Part shown: positions 46,956 to 56,501 of the stretch, piece by piece
Position numbering within the stretch: position 1 is the first letter of the stretch
Layout of the letters: each line of letters opens with the position of its first letter
Made by a program: the position numbers and the translations under genes
The notes under the pieces: generated by a model
What the model was told of the DNA's origin: nothing
Databases searched by the model: none
What the model saw: the letters and a program-made list of their open reading frames with translations, nothing else
NCBI RefSeq assembly: GCF_003732665.1
Contig: NZ_MOBP01000006.1
Coordinates: 372,001 to 436,000, forward strand
Length of the DNA: 64,000 bases
Reading direction: 5' to 3'
Source: Pseudomonas frederiksbergensis
GTDB taxonomy: Bacteria; Pseudomonadota; Gammaproteobacteria; Pseudomonadales; Pseudomonadaceae

Positions 46956-47635
46956 TCGTCTCCGACACCTTGAGCGTCACCCACGAAGATGCCCAGGCCA
47001 TCGACGACTGCTGGAATCGCATCGGTATCCATGGCGACAAGTCCTGCCCGTTGCTGACCGAGCACATTCATTGCCGCAATTGCGCGGTGTACTCCGCCGC
47101 CGCTACGCGCTTGCTCGACCGCTACGCCTTGCAGCAAGAAGATCACGAGCAGGTGGCGACAGCGGTCGAAACCGACGTCAAAACCCGTTCGCTGCTGATG
47201 TTCCGCCTCGGCGAAGAATGGCTGGGCCTGGCCACGCGCAGCCTGGTGGAAGTGGCGCCGCTGCAAACCATTCATTCCTTGCCGCACCAGCGCTCCCGGG
47301 CCTTGCTCGGCGTGGCGAATGTGCGCGGTGCGTTGGTCGCGTGTTTGTCCCTGGTGGAATTGCTCGGCCTCGACGCGACCAACAACGCGCCTGCCGGTGG
47401 GCGAGTGATGCCGCGCATGTTGATCATCGCCGCCCGGGGTGGCCCGGTGGTGGTGCCGGTTGACGAAGTGGATGGGATTCACGCCATCGACGAGCGCATC
47501 CTCGATGCGGCGTCCCAGTCCGGCGCCCAGGCCAGTGCGAAATACACCCGTGGCGTATTGCAATTCAAAGGTCGCAGCCTGCGTTGGCTGGATGAAGAAC
47601 AGTTGTTGTCCGCCGTGACCCGGAGCCTCACATGA
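46952..47635 (+). CDS. wspD: WspD, second CheW-like coupling protein
   Basis: 227 residues: a N-terminal extension with CPLLTEHIHCRNC, whose cysteines are conspicuous, then a CheW domain about 75-220 (LLMFRLGEEWLGLATRSLVE, GVANVRGALVACLSLVELLG). Works with WspB at the receptor array. Its ends overlap wspC and wspE by ATGA. Confidence 0.95.
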   Translation: MIVSDTLSVTHEDAQAIDDCWNRIGIHGDKSCPLLTEHIHCRNCAVYSAAATRLLDRYALQQEDHEQVATAVETDVKTRSLLMFRLGEEWLGLATRSLVEVAPLQTIHSLPHQRSRALLGVANVRGALVACLSLVELLGLDATNNAPAGGRVMPRMLIIAARGGPVVVPVDEVDGIHAIDERILDAASQSGAQASAKYTRGVLQFKGRSLRWLDEEQLLSAVTRSLT

Positions 47636-49923
47636 CCCCCGAGCAAATGCGCGACGCCTCTTTGCTGGAGCTGTTCAGTCTGGAAGCCGAGGCCCAGACC
47701 CAAGTGCTGAGCGCCGGGTTGCTGGCCCTCGAACGCGATCCGACCCAGGCCGATCACCTGGAATCGTGCATGCGCGCGGCGCACTCGCTCAAGGGCGCGG
47801 CACGGATTGTCGGCGTGGATGCCGGGGTCAGCGTGGCCCATGTGATGGAGGATTGCCTGGTCAGCGCCCAGGAAGGGCGGCTGTATCTGCGGCCCGAGCA
47901 TATCGATGCGTTGCTGCAGGGCACCGACCTGTTGATGCGCATCGCCACCCCACACAATGCGCCTTCGGCGGTGGAAATCGACGCCTACGTGGCGCTGATG
48001 GGGCGCTTGCTCGATCCGATGGCGCTGGCGCCGCCGATCAGCACACCGATTGCACCGTTCATGGACCAGCAACAGGCGCAGCCGCCGGCGATCGAGGTGC
48101 CGATCCCGGTGGTCGAGTCGCTGCCGATTGCACCCTCCGAGCCGCCGCGCAAGACCCGGCGCACCACCGAAAACGGTGAGCGTGTATTGCGGGTCACCGC
48201 CGAACGCCTGAACAGCCTGCTCGACCTGTCGAGCAAATCCCTGGTGGAAACCCTGCGGCTCAAGCCGCATCTGGCGACCATGCAGCGCCTCAAGCGCATA
48301 CAAAGCAACGGTCTGCGGGCCCTGGAAAACCTCAACGTCCACCTCAAGGATCAGAACTTGAGCCTGGAAGCCCAGGAAGCGCTGGACGATGCCCGCCGGT
48401 TATTGGCCGAATCCCAGCAGTTGCTGGTGGAAAAGAACGCCGAACTGGATGAATTCGCCTGGCACGCCAGTCAGCGTGCCCAGGTGTTGTACGACACAGC
48501 CCTGGCCTGTCGCATGCGCCCGTTTGCCGACGTGCTGACCGGGCAGGTGCGGATGGTTCGCGACTTGGGACGTGATTTGGGTAAACAGGTGCGGCTGGAA
48601 ATCGAAGGTGAAAAAACCCAGGTCGACCGCGATGTATTGGAAAAACTCGAAGCACCGCTGACCCATCTGCTGCGAAATGCCGTGGACCATGGCATCGAAA
48701 CCCCGGAACAACGGCTATTGGCCGGCAAGCCAGCCGAAGGTTTGATTCGTCTGCGCGCGTCGCACCAGGCCGGTCTGCTGGTGCTGGAACTGAGCGATGA
48801 CGGCAATGGCGTCGACCTGGAAAAGGTCCGCCGCAGCATTATCGAGCGCCAATTGTCCCCGGCGGACACCGCTGCGCAGTTGAGCGAAGAAGAGCTGCTG
48901 ACCTTCCTGTTCCTGCCGGGTTTCAGCCTGCGGGACAAGGTGACTGAAGTGTCCGGGCGCGGTGTCGGCCTGGACGCGGTGCAGCACATGGTCCGCCAGT
49001 TGCGCGGCGCGGTGGTGCTGGAGCAGACGGCGGGCGAGGGCAGTCGTTTCCATCTGGAAGTGCCACTGACCCTGTCGGTGGTGCGCAGTCTGGTGGTGGA
49101 AGTCGGCGACGAGGCCTATGCCTTCCCGCTGGCGCACATCGAGCGCATGTGCGACTTGGAGCCGGAAGACATCGTCCAGCTCGAAGGCCGCCAGCACTTC
49201 TGGTACGAAGGCCGGCACGTCGGTTTGGTCGCGGCCAGTCAGTTGCTGCAACGTCCCGCGAGCCAGACCAGCCAGCAAACCCTCAAGGTCGTGGTGATTC
49301 GCGAGCGCGATGCGATCTACGGCGTGGCGGTTGAACGCTTTATTGGCGAGCGGACCTTGGTTGTATTGCCGCTGGATGAACGGCTGGGCAAGATTCAGGA
49401 CATTTCCGCCGGGGCCTTGCTCGACGACGGTTCGGTGGTGTTGATTGTCGACGTCGAAGACATGTTGCGTTCGGTGGACAAACTGCTCAACACCGGGCGT
49501 CTGGAGCGCATTGCCCGCCACAGTAATCAGGCCCCGGAAGCGGCGCGCAAGCGGATTCTGGTGGTGGACGATTCTTTGACCGTGCGCGAGTTGCAGCGCA
49601 AGTTGCTGCTCAATCGCGGCTACGACGTGGCCGTGGCGGTGGACGGTATGGATGGCTGGAACGCCCTGCGTTCGGAGGATTTCGATTTGCTGATCACTGA
49701 CATCGACATGCCGCGCATGGACGGCATCGAACTGGTGTCTTTATTGCGCCGGGACAACCGCCTGCAATCGCTGCCGGTGATGGTGGTGTCCTATAAAGAT
49801 CGCGAAGAAGACCGTCGTCGTGGACTGGACGCCGGAGCCGACTATTATCTAGCCAAAGCCAGTTTTCATGACGACGCCCTGCTCGATGCAGTGGTTGAGC
49901 TCATCGGAGGAGCGCGGGCATGA
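47632..49923 (+). CDS. wspE: WspE, hybrid CheA-like histidine kinase
   Basis: 763 residues. HPt domain with phospho-site H51 (AAHSLKGAARIVG), a Pro-rich linker about 125-170, dimerisation region, HATPase core (LRNAVDHGIETPEQR, DDGNGVDLEKVR, GRGVGLDAV), CheW-like domain about 465-600 and a C-terminal receiver with D690 (LLITDIDMPRMDG). Passes phosphate to WspF and WspR. Start overlaps wspD, end overlaps wspF. Confidence 0.96.
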   Translation: MTPEQMRDASLLELFSLEAEAQTQVLSAGLLALERDPTQADHLESCMRAAHSLKGAARIVGVDAGVSVAHVMEDCLVSAQEGRLYLRPEHIDALLQGTDLLMRIATPHNAPSAVEIDAYVALMGRLLDPMALAPPISTPIAPFMDQQQAQPPAIEVPIPVVESLPIAPSEPPRKTRRTTENGERVLRVTAERLNSLLDLSSKSLVETLRLKPHLATMQRLKRIQSNGLRALENLNVHLKDQNLSLEAQEALDDARRLLAESQQLLVEKNAELDEFAWHASQRAQVLYDTALACRMRPFADVLTGQVRMVRDLGRDLGKQVRLEIEGEKTQVDRDVLEKLEAPLTHLLRNAVDHGIETPEQRLLAGKPAEGLIRLRASHQAGLLVLELSDDGNGVDLEKVRRSIIERQLSPADTAAQLSEEELLTFLFLPGFSLRDKVTEVSGRGVGLDAVQHMVRQLRGAVVLEQTAGEGSRFHLEVPLTLSVVRSLVVEVGDEAYAFPLAHIERMCDLEPEDIVQLEGRQHFWYEGRHVGLVAASQLLQRPASQTSQQTLKVVVIRERDAIYGVAVERFIGERTLVVLPLDERLGKIQDISAGALLDDGSVVLIVDVEDMLRSVDKLLNTGRLERIARHSNQAPEAARKRILVVDDSLTVRELQRKLLLNRGYDVAVAVDGMDGWNALRSEDFDLLITDIDMPRMDGIELVSLLRRDNRLQSLPVMVVSYKDREEDRRRGLDAGADYYLAKASFHDDALLDAVVELIGGARA

Positions 49924-50930
49924 AAATCGCTATCGTCAACGACATGCCCATGGCGGTGGAGGCTCTGCGCCGCGCCTTGGCATTCGAACCGGCGCACCAG
50001 GTGATCTGGGTTGCCAGCAATGGCGCCGAGGCAGTACAACGCTGTGCCGAACAAACCCCGGACCTGATCCTGATGGACCTGATCATGCCGGTGATGGATG
50101 GCGTGGAAGCGACCCGGCGGATCATGGCCGATACGCCCTGCGCCATCGTGATTGTCACAGTGGACCGCCAGCAGAATGTGCACCGGGTGTTCGAAGCCAT
50201 GGGCCACGGCGCGCTGGATGTGGTCGATACCCCGGCCATCGGTGCCGGCAATCCGGCGGAAGCGGCGGCGCCGTTGCTGCGCAAGATCATGAACATCGGC
50301 TGGCTGATCGGCGACAAAGGCAACCGGGTGCGCTCGGCGCCGAGCCCGCTGCGCAGCTCGGGTTCCCGGCAAAAACTGGTGGCCATCGGTTCGTCCGCAG
50401 GCGGGCCGGCGGCACTGGAAGTCTTGCTCAAGGGCCTGCCACGGGATTTTTCCGCGGCCATCGTGCTGGTGCAGCACGTGGACCAAGTGTTCGCCGCCGG
50501 CATGGCCGAATGGCTCAGCAGCGCCAGCGGCCTCAACGTGCGTCTGGCCCAGGAAGGCGAACCGCCCCAGGCCGGCACGGTGTTGCTGGCCGGCACCAAC
50601 CACCATATTCGCTTGTTGAAAAACGGGACGCTGGCCTACACCGCCGAACCGGTCAACGAGATTTACCGGCCCTCGATCGATGTGTTTTTCGAGAGTGTGG
50701 CCAGTTACTGGAACGGCGACGCCGTGGGCGTTTTGCTCACCGGCATGGGTCGCGACGGCGCGCAGGGGCTCAAGCTCATGCGTCAACAGGGCTACCTGAC
50801 CATCGCTCAGGACCAGAACAGCAGTGCGGTGTACGGCATGCCGAAAGCGGCTGCGGCCATCGACGCCGCCGTTGAAATTCGCCCACTGGACAAGATAGCG
50901 CCACGATTGCTGGAGACTTTTCCCAAATGA
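49920..50930 (+). CDS. wspF: WspF, CheB-type methylesterase
   Basis: 336 residues: receiver about 1-120 with D53 (LILMDLIMPVMDG) and methylesterase domain about 150-335 with Ser in AIGSSAGGPAALE, His in VLVQHVDQVFAAGMAEW and Asp in LLTGMGRDGAQGLKLM. Demethylates WspA and thus holds the pathway off. In P. fluorescens, loss-of-function changes here give the wrinkly-spreader phenotype; this copy looks complete. Confidence 0.96.
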   Translation: MKIAIVNDMPMAVEALRRALAFEPAHQVIWVASNGAEAVQRCAEQTPDLILMDLIMPVMDGVEATRRIMADTPCAIVIVTVDRQQNVHRVFEAMGHGALDVVDTPAIGAGNPAEAAAPLLRKIMNIGWLIGDKGNRVRSAPSPLRSSGSRQKLVAIGSSAGGPAALEVLLKGLPRDFSAAIVLVQHVDQVFAAGMAEWLSSASGLNVRLAQEGEPPQAGTVLLAGTNHHIRLLKNGTLAYTAEPVNEIYRPSIDVFFESVASYWNGDAVGVLLTGMGRDGAQGLKLMRQQGYLTIAQDQNSSAVYGMPKAAAAIDAAVEIRPLDKIAPRLLETFPK

Positions 50931-50978
50931 CGACTTTTCTCAGCAATCCTGGCCCAAGTAGTACTCAGGTGACCGCAC

Positions 50979-51980
50979 ATGAATGACTTACAGCTCGACG
51001 ACTTCAAGACCGACGAAAACGCCGCCATGGTGTTGTTGGTGGACGATCAGGCGATGATCGGCGAGGCGGTTCGGCGCGGTCTGGCGAATCAAGAGAACAT
51101 CGATTTTCACTTCTGTGCCGACCCGCACCAGGCCATCGCCCAGGCGATTCGGATCAAGCCGACGGTGATCCTGCAGGACCTGGTGATGCCCGGTCTCGAC
51201 GGTTTGAGCCTGGTGCGCGAATACCGCAACCATCCGGCCACCAAGGACATTCCAATCATCGTCCTCTCGACCAAGGAAGACCCGCTGATCAAAAGCGCGG
51301 CGTTCGCGGCCGGGGCCAACGATTACCTGGTGAAACTGCCGGACAACATCGAGCTGGTGGCGCGCATCCGCTATCACTCACGCTCCTACATGACCCTGCT
51401 CCAGCGTGACGCGGCTTACCGGGCGTTGCGGGTCAGCCAGCAGCAGTTACTCGACACCAACCTCGTCCTGCAGCGGCTGATGAACTCTGACGGCCTGACC
51501 GGCCTGTCGAACCGCCGTCACTTCGACGAATACCTGGAATTGGAGTGGCGACGTTCACTGAGGGACCAGACTCAACTGTCTTTGCTGATGATCGACGTGG
51601 ACTACTTCAAGTCCTATAACGACAGCTTCGGCCACCTTGAAGGCGACGAAGCCCTGCGCAAGGTCGCCACCGCCATCCGCGACGCCAGCGCCCGACCTTC
51701 GGACCTGCCGGCCCGCTATGGCGGTGAAGAATTTGCACTGGTACTGCCCAACACCTCGCCGGGCGGTGCACGGCTGGTGGCGGAAAAACTGCGCCAGACC
51801 GTGGCGGCGTTGAAGATTCCCCATGTGTTCCCGGTTGAAGGTTCGAATCTGACGATCAGTATCGGCCTGTCGACGATTACCCCGCAGGCGGGCAGCGATT
51901 GCCGGGAGTTGATCTCGGCGGCGGATAAGGGGCTGTATCTGGCGAAGAACAATGGGCGCAATCAGGTGGGGATTGAGTAA
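50979..51980 (+). CDS. wspR: WspR, diguanylate cyclase response regulator
   Basis: 333 residues. Receiver about 15-135 with D67 ([12 protein letters not shown]), a helical linker about 140-170 ([20 protein letters not shown]) and a GGDEF domain about 175-333. Active site reads GGEEF ([12 protein letters not shown]), and the inhibitory I-site RxxD is kept just before it (RPSD). When phosphorylated by WspE it makes c-di-GMP, driving cellulose and biofilm output. It starts 48 bp after wspF, the only real gap in the operon. Confidence 0.96.
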   Translation: MNDLQLDDFKTDENAAMVLLVDDQAMIGEAVRRGLANQENIDFHFCADPHQAIAQAIRIKPTVILQDLVMPGLDGLSLVREYRNHPATKDIPIIVLSTKEDPLIKSAAFAAGANDYLVKLPDNIELVARIRYHSRSYMTLLQRDAAYRALRVSQQQLLDTNLVLQRLMNSDGLTGLSNRRHFDEYLELEWRRSLRDQTQLSLLMIDVDYFKSYNDSFGHLEGDEALRKVATAIRDASARPSDLPARYGGEEFALVLPNTSPGGARLVAEKLRQTVAALKIPHVFPVEGSNLTISIGLSTITPQAGSDCRELISAADKGLYLAKNNGRNQVGIE

Positions 51981-52000
51981 CCACCGGCCTCGCTTCTAAC

Positions 52001-52090
52001 TGTGGGAGCGGGCTTGCTCGCGAAGGCGGTGTGCCATTCAACATCCATGCTGACTGACAGGGCCTCTTCGCGAGCAAGCCCGCTCCCACA
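52001..52090. repeat. REP pair (main family, copy 12)
   Basis: TGTGGGAGCGGGCTTGCTCG from 52001 and the inverted arm ending at 52090, 20 bp after the wspR stop. No separate terminator is visible for the wsp operon. Confidence 0.95.
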
Positions 52091-52192
52091 GGCTGGATTT
52101 TTTGACAACCTCGGCGGCGAGTGACTCAGGCTGCACCCAAATCATTCACCCCTAAAGCCGCCAGGCGGGCTGCCGTGACAGCTTGATTACGT

Positions 52193-52198
52193 TATACT
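52193..52198 (+). promoter_or_regulatory. Possible -10 box of prfB
   Basis: TATACT 40 bp before the prfB start. A convincing -35 is not seen. Confidence 0.35.
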
Positions 52199-52237
52199 CG
52201 CCGGCTTTCAAAAGTTCGCCAACGAGTGCTGCCCGCC

Positions 52238-53333
52238 ATGGAAATCAACCCGATCCTTAACAGTATCAAGGACCTGTCCGAGCGCTCCGAAACTATTCGG
52301 GGGTATCTTTGACTACGATCAAAAGCATGAGCGTCTGACTGAAGTCAATCGCGAGCTTGAAGATCCGGCTGTCTGGAACAACCCGTCATACGCCCAGGAA
52401 CTGGGGCGCGAGCGTTCGCTGCTGGCGCAGATCGTCGAAACCCTCGACGAAATGCACACCGGCCTGGCCGATGCCAAAGAACTGCTGCTGATGTCCGCCG
52501 AAGAAGAAGACCAGGGCGCCGTCGATGACGTCGCGACCGAGGTCGAGCGTCTGCGCGAATCCCTGGAAAAACTCGAATTCCGTCGCATGTTCAGCGGTGA
52601 GATGGACGCCAACAATGCCTACCTGGATATCCAGGCCGGCTCCGGCGGCACCGAGGCCCAGGACTGGGCCAACATCCTGCTGCGCATGTACCTGCGCTGG
52701 GCCGATAAACGCGGTTTCGACGCGACCATCATGGAGCTGTCCGCCGGTGAAGTCGCCGGGATCAAGGGCGCCACGGTCCACATCAAGGGCGAATACGCCT
52801 TTGGCTGGTTGCGTACCGAGATCGGCGTGCACCGTCTGGTGCGCAAGAGCCCGTACGACTCCGGTAACCGTCGCCACACCTCGTTCTCGGCCGTGTTCGT
52901 GTCGCCGGAAATCGATGACAACATCGAAATCGACATCAACCCGTCGGACCTGCGCATCGACACCTACCGCTCCTCCGGTGCCGGTGGTCAGCACGTAAAC
53001 ACCACCGACTCGGCCGTACGTATCACCCACGTACCGTCCAACACCGTGGTCAGTTGCCAGAACGAACGCTCCCAGCACGCCAACAAAGACACCGCGATGA
53101 AAATGTTGCGGGCGCGCTTGTACGAGCAAGAAGTGCAGAAACGCAATGCCGCCTCCCAGGCCCTGGAAGACACCAAGTCGGACATCGGCTGGGGTCACCA
53201 GATTCGCTCTTACGTGCTCGATGCGTCGCGGATCAAGGATCTGCGCACTAACATCGAACGCAGTGACTGCGACAAGGTGCTCGACGGCGATATCGACGAA
53301 TACCTGGTAGCAAGCTTGAAACAAGGGCTATAA
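52238..53333 (+). CDS. prfB: Peptide chain release factor 2, with programmed +1 frameshift
   Basis: RF2, decoding UGA and UAA. Coding is split: 24 codons from ATG 52238 to CTT 52307-52309, in-frame TGA at 52310-52312, then the +1 frame from GAC 52311 to the stop at 53333, giving 364 residues (E. coli 365). The GGQ hydrolysis motif is present ([12 protein letters not shown]). The stop-recognition tripeptide reads SPY (204-206) where E. coli has SPF. The frame after 52311 alone would miss the true N-terminus. lysS follows, probably in the same transcript. Confidence 0.97.
52298..52313 (+). promoter_or_regulatory. prfB +1 frameshift signal
   Basis: CGGGGGTATCTTTGAC: internal Shine-Dalgarno-like GGGGG, then CTT TGA C. 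It matches the E. coli frameshift site except for one base before the G run. Low RF2 lets the ribosome slip from CUU to UUU, giving autoregulation. Confidence 0.95.
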
Positions 53334-53427
53334 GGCACGCCCTGCAGGATCATCCTGCAGGCGCGAGGCTCGCCCGCGAACCCCGGCGAATGCCGGGGGC
53401 AACGAACCTGATGGAATATTTAAAGAC

Positions 53428-54930
53428 ATGAGCGACCAAGAACTCGACCCGCAAGCCCTGCAACAGGAAGAAAACTCCCTGATCGCCCTGCGCAAGGAAA
53501 AGCTGGCTGCCGAGCGCGCCAAGGGCAATGCCTTCCCCAACGACTTCCGCCGCGATAACTACTGCGAAGACTTGCAGAAACAGTACGCGGACAAGACCAA
53601 GGAAGAGCTGGCAGAGGCTGCAATCCCGGTCAAGGTTGCCGGTCGCATCATGCTCAACCGTGGCTCGTTCATGGTGATCCAGGACATGTCCGGGCGCATT
53701 CAGGTTTACGTCAACCGTAAAACCCTGTCCGAAGACACCCTGGCCGCGGTGAAAACCTGGGACCTGGGCGACATCATCGCCGCCGAAGGCACCCTGGCCC
53801 GTTCCGGCAAGGGCGACCTGTACGTCGAAATGACCAACGTGCGCCTGCTGACCAAATCCCTGCGCCCGCTGCCAGACAAGCACCACGGCCTGTCCGACAC
53901 CGAACAACGCTATCGCCAGCGCTACGTAGACCTGATCGTCAACGAAGACGTGCGCCACACCTTCCGCGTGCGTTCGCAAGTGATTGCCCACACCCGCGCC
54001 TTCCTGATGAAGCGTGACTTCCTGGAAGTCGAGACGCCGATGCTGCAAACCATCCCCGGCGGCGCAGCGGCCAAGCCGTTCGAAACCCACCACAATGCGC
54101 TGGACATGGGCATGTACCTGCGCATCGCGCCGGAGCTGTACCTCAAGCGTCTGGTAGTCGGTGGTTTCGAGAAGGTGTTCGAGATCAACCGCAACTTCCG
54201 TAACGAAGGCGTTTCGACCCGTCACAACCCAGAATTCACCATGTTGGAGTTCTACCAGGCCTACGCCGACTACGAAGACAACATGGACCTGACCGAAGAA
54301 CTGTTCCGCGAACTGGCGCAGCTGGTTCTGGGCAGCACCGACGTGCCTTACGGCGACAAAGTGTTCCACTTCGGCGAACCGTTCGTGCGTCTGTCGGTGT
54401 TCGACTCGATCCTCAAGTACAACCCTGAGCTGACCGCCGACGACCTGACCGACATCGACAAGGCCCGTGCCATCGCCAAGAAGGCCGGCGCCAAGGTGCT
54501 GGGCTTCGAAGGTCTGGGCAAGTTGCAGGTGATGATTTTCGAAGAGCTGGTCGAGCACAAGCTGGAACAGCCGCACTTCATTACCCAGTACCCGTTCGAA
54601 GTGTCGCCGCTGGCCCGTCGCAACGATGACAACCCGAACGTCACCGACCGTTTCGAGCTGTTCATCGGTGGTCGCGAAATCGCCAACGCCTACTCCGAGT
54701 TGAACGACGCGGAAGACCAGGCCGAGCGCTTCATGGCCCAGGTGGCCGACAAGGACGCCGGTGACGACGAAGCCATGCACTACGACGCCGATTTCGTTCG
54801 TGCGCTGGAGTACGGCATGCCGCCAACCGCCGGTGAAGGGATCGGCATCGACCGTCTGGTGATGTTGCTGACCAACTCACCGTCGATTCGAGACGTGATC
54901 CTGTTCCCGCACATGCGGCCGCAAGCGTAA
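53428..54930 (+). CDS. lysS: Lysyl-tRNA synthetase, class II
   Basis: 500 residues. N-terminal OB-fold anticodon-binding domain (about 60-170) and catalytic core with class II motifs: motif 2 [20 protein letters not shown] and motif 3 [20 protein letters not shown]. Follows prfB by 94 bp (the space includes a CCTGCAGGATCATCCTGCAG hairpin), the usual prfB-lysS arrangement. Ends in a strong terminator. Confidence 0.98.
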   Translation: MSDQELDPQALQQEENSLIALRKEKLAAERAKGNAFPNDFRRDNYCEDLQKQYADKTKEELAEAAIPVKVAGRIMLNRGSFMVIQDMSGRIQVYVNRKTLSEDTLAAVKTWDLGDIIAAEGTLARSGKGDLYVEMTNVRLLTKSLRPLPDKHHGLSDTEQRYRQRYVDLIVNEDVRHTFRVRSQVIAHTRAFLMKRDFLEVETPMLQTIPGGAAAKPFETHHNALDMGMYLRIAPELYLKRLVVGGFEKVFEINRNFRNEGVSTRHNPEFTMLEFYQAYADYEDNMDLTEELFRELAQLVLGSTDVPYGDKVFHFGEPFVRLSVFDSILKYNPELTADDLTDIDKARAIAKKAGAKVLGFEGLGKLQVMIFEELVEHKLEQPHFITQYPFEVSPLARRNDDNPNVTDRFELFIGGREIANAYSELNDAEDQAERFMAQVADKDAGDDEAMHYDADFVRALEYGMPPTAGEGIGIDRLVMLLTNSPSIRDVILFPHMRPQA

Positions 54931-54941
54931 ACGTTTCAGTT

Positions 54942-54970
54942 AAAAAGCCGCCTAAAACAGGCGGCTTTTT
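54942..54970 (+). terminator. Rho-independent terminator after lysS
   Basis: AAAAAGCCGCCT - AAAAC - AGGCGGCTTTTT, a perfect 12-bp stem 11 bp after the stop. Confidence 0.95.
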
Positions 54971-55031
54971 ATTGCCTGTCTGGTACAAACGTATCAATTG
55001 GTTACTTTTGACGTAAGAGGGAATACCTGTC

Positions 55032-55748
55032 GTGAATCGTGCATTGGCTCAAGAAGGTGCAGTGGGTGTCGCCACTGCGGTCGCTGAAAGTGTTCAGTAC
55101 CAGGGCCGCAAGGCCAGCCGACAGGGCAGTGAGCAGCGTCGACAGGACATTCTCGATGCGGCCATGCGCATTGTCGTGCGCGACGGCGTGCGGGCGGTGC
55201 GCCACCGTGCCGTGGCGGCAGAGGCCGGTGTGCCGCTGTCGGCCACCACTTACTATTTCAAGGATATCGATGACCTGCTCACCGATACCTTCGCCCAATA
55301 TGTGGAACGCAGCGCGGCCTACATGGGCAAGCTGTGGGCGAGTAACGAAGGGTTGCTGCGCGAAATGGTGGTCAGCGGCGACGGGACTCCGGAGTCACGC
55401 TCGCAATTGGCCGACGATATTGCGCGGCTGATGGCTGACTATGTTCATCGGCAACTGATCAATCGTCGCGAGCACTTGATGGCCGAACAGGCGTTCCGTC
55501 AGGAGGCGTTGCTCAACCCGCGCCTGGCGGTATTGGTGCGCTCCCATCAGCAGATCCTGTTGCAGGGCACCTGCCTGCTTTTCGAAGTATTGGGTTCCCG
55601 CGAGCCACAACAGGATGCCAAAGTGTTGACGGCCATTATCGGACGGATGGAATATCAGGGCCTGCTCAACGACGCCGAGCCTGCGACCGAAGCCGAAATG
55701 CTCGGGATCCTTACGCGCTACATGCATCTGGTATTGGCGTCGGTGTAA
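55032..55748 (+). CDS. TetR-family transcriptional regulator
   Basis: 238 residues from a GTG. The HTH lies about 35-85 (RRQDILDAAMRIVVRDGVRA, RHRAVAAEAGVPLSATTYYF); the remainder is a helical ligand and dimerisation domain. A 30-residue N-terminal tail precedes the HTH. PA3699 occupies this place after lysS in P. aeruginosa. The regulated genes are unknown; possible targets are the lipoprotein and DUF1704 genes downstream. Confidence 0.92.
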   Translation: MNRALAQEGAVGVATAVAESVQYQGRKASRQGSEQRRQDILDAAMRIVVRDGVRAVRHRAVAAEAGVPLSATTYYFKDIDDLLTDTFAQYVERSAAYMGKLWASNEGLLREMVVSGDGTPESRSQLADDIARLMADYVHRQLINRREHLMAEQAFRQEALLNPRLAVLVRSHQQILLQGTCLLFEVLGSREPQQDAKVLTAIIGRMEYQGLLNDAEPATEAEMLGILTRYMHLVLASV

Positions 55749-55759
55749 CCCCGTAAACC

Positions 55760-55849
55760 TGTGGGAGCGGGCTTGCTCGCGAAAGCGGTGTGACAGTCGA
55801 TATAAATGTTGAATGTTAACCCGCCTTCGCGAGCAAGCCCGCTCCCACA
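55760..55849. repeat. REP pair (main family, copy 13)
   Basis: TGTGGGAGCGGGCTTGCTCG from 55760 and the inverted arm ending at 55849, between the TetR gene and the lipoprotein gene. Confidence 0.95.
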
Positions 55850-55898
55850 TGGGATTGGTGGCCACATGAGGTCTGCGTTTGTTCATAGGGAGTGTTGA

Positions 55899-56465
55899 AT
55901 GAAAGCCTGGCGCGTCGTTGTGATCGCCTTGTCGTTCCTGCTGCTCAGTGGCTGTCTGGTGACCTTCAAGGACCCGCTGCCTTCGAGCGAACCCGCGCCC
56001 AAAGGGCTGCTCGGCAAATGGACCAGCACCAACGCCTGGGGCGAACCGATGAACCTTGAGTTGACGCGCATCGGCAACAATCGCTATCAGGCCGTCAGTT
56101 ATTTCAAAGCCAAGCCCCGCGAGCGCGAGGCCTATCCCTTCACGGTGTCGCGCCACGGCAGTCGCTGGTACTTGTCAGCGCCGGTGCCGGCCAGGTTCGG
56201 CGGCCACTTCACAATCGCCGGGTTCGAAGTCAACGAAAAGCACGAACTGGTGGTCTACAACCTCGACCTCGAGCAGATCAACCAGGCCATGGGGCAAAAA
56301 GCCCTTAGCGGCGAAAGCTTCCAGACCGACGACGGCGACGGTGTACTGATCAATACCAACATGGATCAGGTCTTCGCTTACCTCGATGACCCGGCCAATT
56401 CCGACGTGTTCGTCGAAGCGGTGCGCTACCAGCGCCTGGCCAAAGCCAAAGCTACAGTCAAATAA
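55899..56465 (+). CDS. Putative outer-envelope lipoprotein, unknown function
   Basis: 188 residues. Lipoprotein signal with lipobox LLSGC (Cys near 20), then about 168 residues with no motif I recognise; GLLGKWTSTNAWGEPMNLEL has the look of a small beta-barrel or lipocalin-like binding fold, which is only an impression. Stop is 36 bp before the DUF1704 gene, so a shared transcript is likely. Confidence 0.85.
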   Translation: MKAWRVVVIALSFLLLSGCLVTFKDPLPSSEPAPKGLLGKWTSTNAWGEPMNLELTRIGNNRYQAVSYFKAKPREREAYPFTVSRHGSRWYLSAPVPARFGGHFTIAGFEVNEKHELVVYNLDLEQINQAMGQKALSGESFQTDDGDGVLINTNMDQVFAYLDDPANSDVFVEAVRYQRLAKAKATVK

Positions 56466-56501
56466 AGCCAGCACCTCACGGTTTTTCTACAGGAGTTTCG
56501 G

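Noticed and set aside
51838..51855. GGTTCGAATC, like a tRNA T-arm
   Set aside because: Lies in frame inside wspR with no acceptor, D or anticodon arm around it; no tRNA was found in the window.
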